From Chaunax sp. Z400 (Eukaryota; Chordata; Actinopteri; Lophiiformes; Chaunacidae): 64,000 nucleotides of DNA. The stretch is from the NCBI GenBank assembly GCA_037577475.1, contig CM075194.1:5445992-5509991 (forward strand), in the 5' to 3' direction. The position numbers and the translations under genes are program-made. Of the stretch, positions 12,931 through 64,000 are shown piece by piece. The notes under the pieces were generated by a model that saw only the letters and a list, made by a program, of their open reading frames with translations, was not told where the DNA came from and ran no database searches. The stretch's first letter is position 1. Each line of letters opens with the position of its first letter.

Positions 12931-15900
12931 GAGGCCTCGAAACAAGGCACAATGGACGCACTGTCAGCAGGCCCTCTCCTGCACTTTCATAGGTCTCCCT
13001 GACACTAGGCCTCTCCCCTTTTTCAATAACCAGCACAACAACCTTTTCAGGGGCCGGAGCAACGGTTTGCTCCTCGACTGCTGGGCTGAAAGAGACTATT
13101 CTGTGCTCAACGGTCAGTGTTTGAGATTGTTTTTGTCAGTCTTCTGATTTTTTTTTTTCATTCCAATGTGAAAAACTGACACGCTGTGAGAGAATAAGAG
13201 ATTATCACCACGTTGTTACCAACGAGGCCGAGGGGCATTTTCTTGCTCCCAATGGCTTGTGGGTACAGCTACTGAAAACTGAAAAACCACAGGGGTTGAA
13301 AACGTTGTTGTGCATTCAACACAACCAAGTGCAGAGTTCAGCAATTCCTCACAAACGGATGGACGGGTTTTCATTCAGGAAAAGGGAGAAAAATGAACGA
13401 AAGCATTGGATGAATGAGCAGCGATGCCTATCAATGATTTATTGACACGATCGGAAATGGATTTTAAAAATTCAAACGGGTCGAACACTTTAAGAAAGAG
13501 CGTCCATTCTTAAAAACAGGAGATGGAGCTCGTTCCAGTGAAGACCCTCTTCAAAGAGACATGAAACTGGAGATGGACTTTCATTCATGAAGCATGCAGT
13601 GTTTTGAGAGAGATTTGCCTCCACCGGCAGAAACCATTAGCCAATTGGAGCAGCTCAAATCCAGCATCTTCCTGAGCTCTGTTGTAGTCCACTGGTGTTA
13701 TTGTGCTGCAAACTACTGTCACTGATAAATACTGGGGTCAAAACACATCTTTAGTTTCATTTGTTTAGCTTGTCAAAAAGTCTTTTTACTTGACTTTGGG
13801 ACAGTTAAATATCTGTTGTTATTCCTTGTTTGATCATAATAAACATTCCCAGAGCTTCAGGTGACATCTACATCTAGTTTGTGCCTCACCTTCACCTGCA
13901 AGTTGGATGGAGACTGAACACAGCCTCCAAGACGAACTGAGGCCGGTCTGGATGACAGGGAACGCAGGTAGCTTTCATGTGACTTGTTGCAGGCAGCTGC
14001 TGTTAGAAGTTAGTGCTGCCTCAGTTAGCAATGCAGCTAATATTGGCAATTCTATTAGTCGATTTAACCCTGATGTGTCGGCAAGCAAATCGCGTTGATA
14101 CTGTACTTCCTGTTTCCAAACTGGCTTTGTCGGGTGGTGGTTGGATTCTTTGTTCGATCTGCACCCAGTGAGTCAGAGTCAGCTTTTTGTATATCTAGCA
14201 GCATAGCGGGGGTGTGGGGGTGAGGGGTGAGGTGGAAATGGTGCATTCAGTGCCGACACTGTTGGCTACTGTAAGCGCCAGTCAATATCCACATGTCCCT
14301 CCCCTACCTGACCACATTCATAGGAAACACATTAAGCACTCCACCGTCTGTTTAGTGGGAACTGTGGGGATCCTGCTCCGCATTAATGTGAGTGTGGTTT
14401 GAAACGAGGATTTCTAACCTTTACAGCTTCCTCATATTGAATTTTTAATGGCTTTCCAGCTGGTTGTACACATTTCCTGTGTCACTTTTGGTTGAACTGC
14501 CATTATCACCATAGGGCCTAGTTCCATACAGCTTTTGTGGTGGTACATTTTAGCGTTTTGCTCACAAAAAGCAGTATTTGTTCTTCCTCACCATCACAGG
14601 GTTTGTGTAACTGTGACGTTTTTCCTATAAAACTTTCACTTCACCGCATTTCACTCCTCAGACACACAATATTTTTTTTATCATTAACATTACTGCCCTG
14701 CTTCTTTTCTTCCTGTTCTGACTCACACTTCATATATTAAGACTAAGTTGTGGCCGGTTACTTTGATGCAACTCTCCGCTAATGCAAACACAGCCGAATC
14801 CTCACATAAAAATGAGATTGAGACGTTCCTATGATTGATTGTGCTGCCCCAAAATGATTAAACTCATCATTCTTATATATATATGGGGACACAGAGGATC
14901 CACTTCAAAAGTATTTTAATTGTGTAATCCAAGCTCTTACTATCCTTAAACGTGGTATAGAGGATGAATTTCAACAAGAGGATAGATACTCTATTGAAGT
15001 GAAGCAAGACCCCTGTATAAACACAAGCTCCACTGTGCAGAAGCCGACCTTTGACCTCATTGTGGAGGGGTGTGAACACAAAGGGGGTTTCCCCATAGCG
15101 ATCAATAAAGCATCACATTACTGTCTTCTAAATGGGAGCTGCTGTAATGTATCATAATTTGTATCATCAATCATTTTGTCATTGTTGGAGGGTGGGATAT
15201 CTTTTTCTCCACTAAGTGGTTCTTCATGGATTTGTGTCCAAATTATGACGTTTTGTTCTCTTTTCAGAGTCTTTTCTATTTCTGTTTTCACTGTTCTTCA
15301 ATTTTTCATTCTTTTTCTTTTTTTCAGGGTTTTTATTGTCTTTTTGTTTTTATTTCTTATTTTCTCTTACTTATTTAGCTTTTTTCTGTTTTGTTTTGGG
15401 TTTTTTAGGTTTTATTGTCGAATGGGTTTTTTCTTGTTTTCAATTTAATTTAATTCATGTTTCGTTTTTTGTGTTTCTACTTTTCCAGTTTTCCTTTGTT
15501 GTTTTTTTGGCTTTGGGTTTTTGTGTTCCTGTTTTTTTTAAAGATTTCTATTTTCATTTGTTTTTCTACCACCTTTTTTCCTGTTTTTATTTATCTGTTT
15601 TTACTTTTTCTACTTCAGTGTTTTAGTTGCCTGTAATAAAAATAACACAAAACTCAAATGAATTAATAGTTGGCTGTATTTCCTTATTGGGGGGTTGTGT
15701 TTGGGGCTCAGTTTCATCCTCATCAACACCTGGAAAGGAGGAGCTGAGGATTGAACCACCAATCCTAAGATTCATCGACAACTCTCCAAAATGTTTGAGG
15801 TTTACATTAAAGTGCTTTTCTGCTTCTGCACTTCATTTTTGTTTTCCATGACCTCGCTTCTACTCTTCTGAACACACAAACCCAAGAGTGTGTGATGTGT

Positions 15901-16343
15901 TTGTTCTTTTGTCTTTTAATCAGGTTTTATGAAACCTGTCACTCATTTTGTTTAAGACTGTTTTATAGAGTTTAGCTATCTTGTGTAGAATCTGGTGCTA
16001 AATAGACTCACATACTCCGTAAAACAACAAGACCCTTGTTGGGTCTGAAACCAAACACAGCGAATTATCACAAGGTTTATGACAGGGTAGGGGAAGCAGG
16101 ACAGGGCTCCCTTAATCGCTCAACAGCTGCCTCTAAAGGACTCCTATTTAGCTTCTAGTTGGTACCTAAATCACCTGAAATGGGTTTAAAAACAGAGCCA
16201 TAAGAAACCAATTTCCTCCAACACCAAGCAGACTGAGGAAAACCTCTCAGCTTTTCTCCGTGCTGCAGGAAACCCATTAAATTTGTCTGAAAGGCTCGGA
16301 GTGGATCAGTCCTCCAAATGCATGTCGTGAAAGGATTTTTTTT

Positions 16344-16368
16344 GGGGGGGGGGGGGGGGGGGGGGGGG
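16344..16368 (+). repeat. Poly-G run (G25)
   Basis: Twenty-five consecutive G after eight T. It could form a G-quadruplex; its length is unreliable in most assemblies. Confidence 0.9.
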
Positions 16369-17509
16369 TTGGCGACAGCCAGAGACAAATCCTAACCGAG
16401 GAGGTTCATTTCTGAGAAAACAAAAAGAGAGAAAATCCCATAAGAGATGAGGAAAAAATTGAGCATCTGTCCTCCTGTCGCAGGTGATTATTCTGGCTGA
16501 GAGGAGAAGTGTCACCTCATCATTATTGACTGAGCTGGCTGTAGATGTGTGCCAGAAAAACAAAAATACGATGGATTTGACCCCAGTGCCAGCAGGGAAC
16601 GGTTGGTGTTGCATCAGGCACAAATAAATACTCTCCATCCATTTACCCTTTATTCAATCGAGCATCTGCTGTTGGAATTGAGGATTATTTCATGGTTTGA
16701 GCGACTCAGCAGACCCAAACATAATTAAATATGGATTTACGTACTTGAAGAGTTGTTTATTAGGGGTATAAGGGTATACTGGCAGCTGACATTAGAGGTA
16801 GAAGTGTTTACAAGGGGAAGGACATAGTAATAAGTGGATTCAATTCATAAATATTTAATATTTAATTTAATTATTTATACTGTATTTTAAAAAAATCACT
16901 ATTTTCATTAATTCACCATGCAGACAGTATCACAAATAAAAAGACTTCTTAATGAAGGCTTGACTAACAGCTGTTGTCTTGAGCTCATACTCAATATGCG
17001 TCAGAGCTGTTCGATATGCTCACAGTATGGCTTTGACATTGGATTTCATGCTTAAAACGTTTAACGCACCGACAAACACATGCAAAGAGGGAGAGAATAA
17101 ATATTTCCAGGTTCTGCTCAAGTGGATTTGTATTAATAGGATAAAAATAAAAAAATCTGTTTACCAGTGCTGGGGAGCACTACGCATGTGTGGAGGGGAA
17201 AAAAAGTGGCATAGAGCCTTTTGTTGGTCCTGTGTGAAGGCTGATAAATCCTCAGATTTGAGGCTGAAGACTACAATGGTGAAAATGACAACAGGAGATT
17301 TGGATTCAGGAAGAAGTGAGTTTACCAGACCTCTGCAGCCTGCTCTTCATCTCAGCTTAAAGTCAGCAGCTCGTTACTTCATTAGTCGCTACTAGCATAA
17401 CGCTCCTAAATCTCTGGTGGAACTGATGGTGGTCGATTTGCATTTTGGGTAATGTAGGCACCAGGTTTTAGTAAGAGATGTCTTATTAAGAGACCCCCAC
17501 CCCCGAGTT

Positions 17510-17744
17510 TTTACACTTTATCGCTTCACTTTTCTTCTTCTTTGTTGTTTCCGTACATATTTGTCGTGCCTTGCTTCAATTGTAGCTACACTGCCCTCAA
17601 CCATTTCCGGTGGTATTGCTCCGTCTCGTCCGTATCTGTAAGCTCTATGAAAGTATGTCCAATTACGTAGGGAATGAACACAGAAGACGTGCGGAAGGCT
17701 CTGTCCGTCTCCGTCTCCATCTTTAACGTAGAGCATAAATGGGC
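17510..17744 (-). repeat. Dispersed repeat family A, copy 1
   Basis: On the minus strand it begins gcccatttatgctctacg and contains gcaataccaccggaaatggt and gcaaggcacgacaaatatg. The same blocks in the same order occur at 26500-26720 and 41284-41510. A 72-codon open frame survives here but not in copy 3, so coding is unproven. Probably a DNA-transposon-derived repeat; class unknown to me. Confidence 0.65.
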
Positions 17745-18426
17745 TTGCTATGGCAGCTTGCTATTTAAAACAAGAGACCGGAGTGGCAGCATGCCACCAT
17801 TGGTTTGTTCAGTGTAAACAAAGGCAGCACAGAGAAGGGCCTTTGTTGTGGCTAAACAGCTGGTTTTGTTCAACCAAAATATATTACATTTACCAAGATC
17901 CACAACAAATAAAAGCAGTCAATCTGTAGATTTATGACAGAGCTAAAGAAAAGGTCTTTTGGCTTTTTATTTTTATTAAATGCCAAACAATCGATTATAA
18001 AAATTGCTGTAAATGTGCTGCCATCAACTAAGCACACATACACCCACAACACAATTACTCTGTTAAATGTCACCATTGTTTCTAGGTTATACTTTCAGGA
18101 GCTGTAATTTTATTTCGGTGTTCTCTGAGACCTCCTTTGTCCTCTTGGACTTTGGTTTGCTATTTCCTACACTTCCCAGAAAGACTCCTGTAACCGCAAC
18201 AAACCCACATGAACCCAGTTTTGAATATAAAAAGACTGTACCGAGACAAATCTTTTCCAGTTGATGGAAAGTGAAACAAATGAACGCTGTGGCATTTGTT
18301 CATGTCACGATGATGTTTTTTGACCAACTTGGATATACTAGGTGTTTTATTCTGAAAAACCAGGATGCAAACCAAATACCTGATAAAACCTGACTGATAT
18401 AAGTATAGAAGATGCTGTCCTCTTAC

Positions 18427-63839
<45,413 letters not shown>

Positions 63840-64000
63840 CTGTGGAGACACGCAAAACAACGAAAGCATGTCAGCTCACAGAAACAATAATGGCCACCAT
63901 TTTCATTCAAACGTGCGAGTATTCAGCTTTTAGGAGAAAACCCTTATGCAGACTTGGTTTTAAGACTAGGGTTAGAATTAGGGTTTAGATTTGTGGCATT

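Larger units (their letters stand above)
1..18426. other. 3' side of BRF1: last intron(s) or downstream DNA
   Basis: No convincing exon was found on either strand. The stretch holds the LINE, MITE and dispersed-repeat fragments listed separately, GA-rich DNA at 10300-10700 and 11570-12080, T-rich DNA at 15230-15620, a poly-G run at 16344 and ordinary AT-rich sequence. About 1030-1260 looks like another fish dispersed repeat (guess from familiarity). Because exon m ends in a phase-2 donor, at least part of this must be BRF1 intron. A GC-richer block at 2830-3175 stands out from its surroundings but has no gene features. Confidence 0.6.

Noticed and set aside
15176..15626. Phe-rich hydrophobic frames that look like membrane proteins
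   Set aside because: T-rich low-complexity DNA; hydrophobicity follows from TTT/TTC codons only.
17518..17736. 72-codon frame in repeat family A as a gene
   Set aside because: The equivalent frame is broken in the copy at 41284; treated as repeat.
63966..63986. Telomere-like agggttagaattagggttt near the right edge
   Set aside because: Only two imperfect TTAGGG-type units; chance in AT-rich DNA.

Overview
The window looks like teleost fish nuclear DNA, probably from a spiny-rayed (percomorph) lineage, although the species cannot be named from sequence alone. The evidence is split genes with GT-AG introns, very long (CA)n/(TG)n microsatellites, fish-type LINE tails, Tc1/mariner and MITE-like fragments, and two unmistakable vertebrate genes. 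Nothing bacterial or viral was seen. Almost all long open frames outside the exons listed here are shadows of real exons or products of simple repeats.

Two genes are supported. BRF1 (subunit of RNA polymerase III factor TFIIIB) runs on the minus strand and fills most of the window. Thirteen exons between 63839 and 18427 join in one uninterrupted reading frame (1525 nt, about 508 codons). They cover most of the first cyclin fold, the second cyclin fold, the acidic linker and the BRF1/TBP-binding homology region. The 5' exons (zinc ribbon) lie beyond the right edge. The last coding exon or exons (acidic C-terminal tail) were not found in 1-18426 and probably lie off the left edge. BTBD6 (BTB-BACK-PHR adaptor for a CUL3 ubiquitin ligase) is complete on the plus strand (four coding exons, 53051-56184, 545 codons). 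It sits entirely inside one BRF1 intron (48734-57574) and has its own CpG-rich promoter with a GC box, a consensus CRE and an inverted CCAAT box. Human BTBD6 is likewise nested in BRF1, so this is an ancient arrangement.

Layout. 1-18426 is the 3' side of BRF1 (intron or downstream): LINE fragments, MITE-like repeats, T-rich and GA-rich tracts. 18427-22992 holds four exons of the conserved C-terminal region. 22993-42423 is a 19.4 kb intron packed with dispersed repeats and microsatellites. 42424-48733 holds six exons (second cyclin fold and acidic linker). 48734-57574 is the host intron with BTBD6 and a decayed mariner element. 57575-63839 holds three exons of the first cyclin fold.

The genes are functionally unrelated (Pol III initiation versus ubiquitin-ligase substrate adaptor). 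They are linked by position and possibly by antisense transcription or a shared CpG island. The most unusual observation is that one exon of each gene (BRF1 exon i, BTBD6 exon 3) has a long perfect CT microsatellite where its polypyrimidine tract should be. I did not find a novel biological system here; the remaining interest lies in repeat families, splice-site architecture and the nested-gene arrangement.
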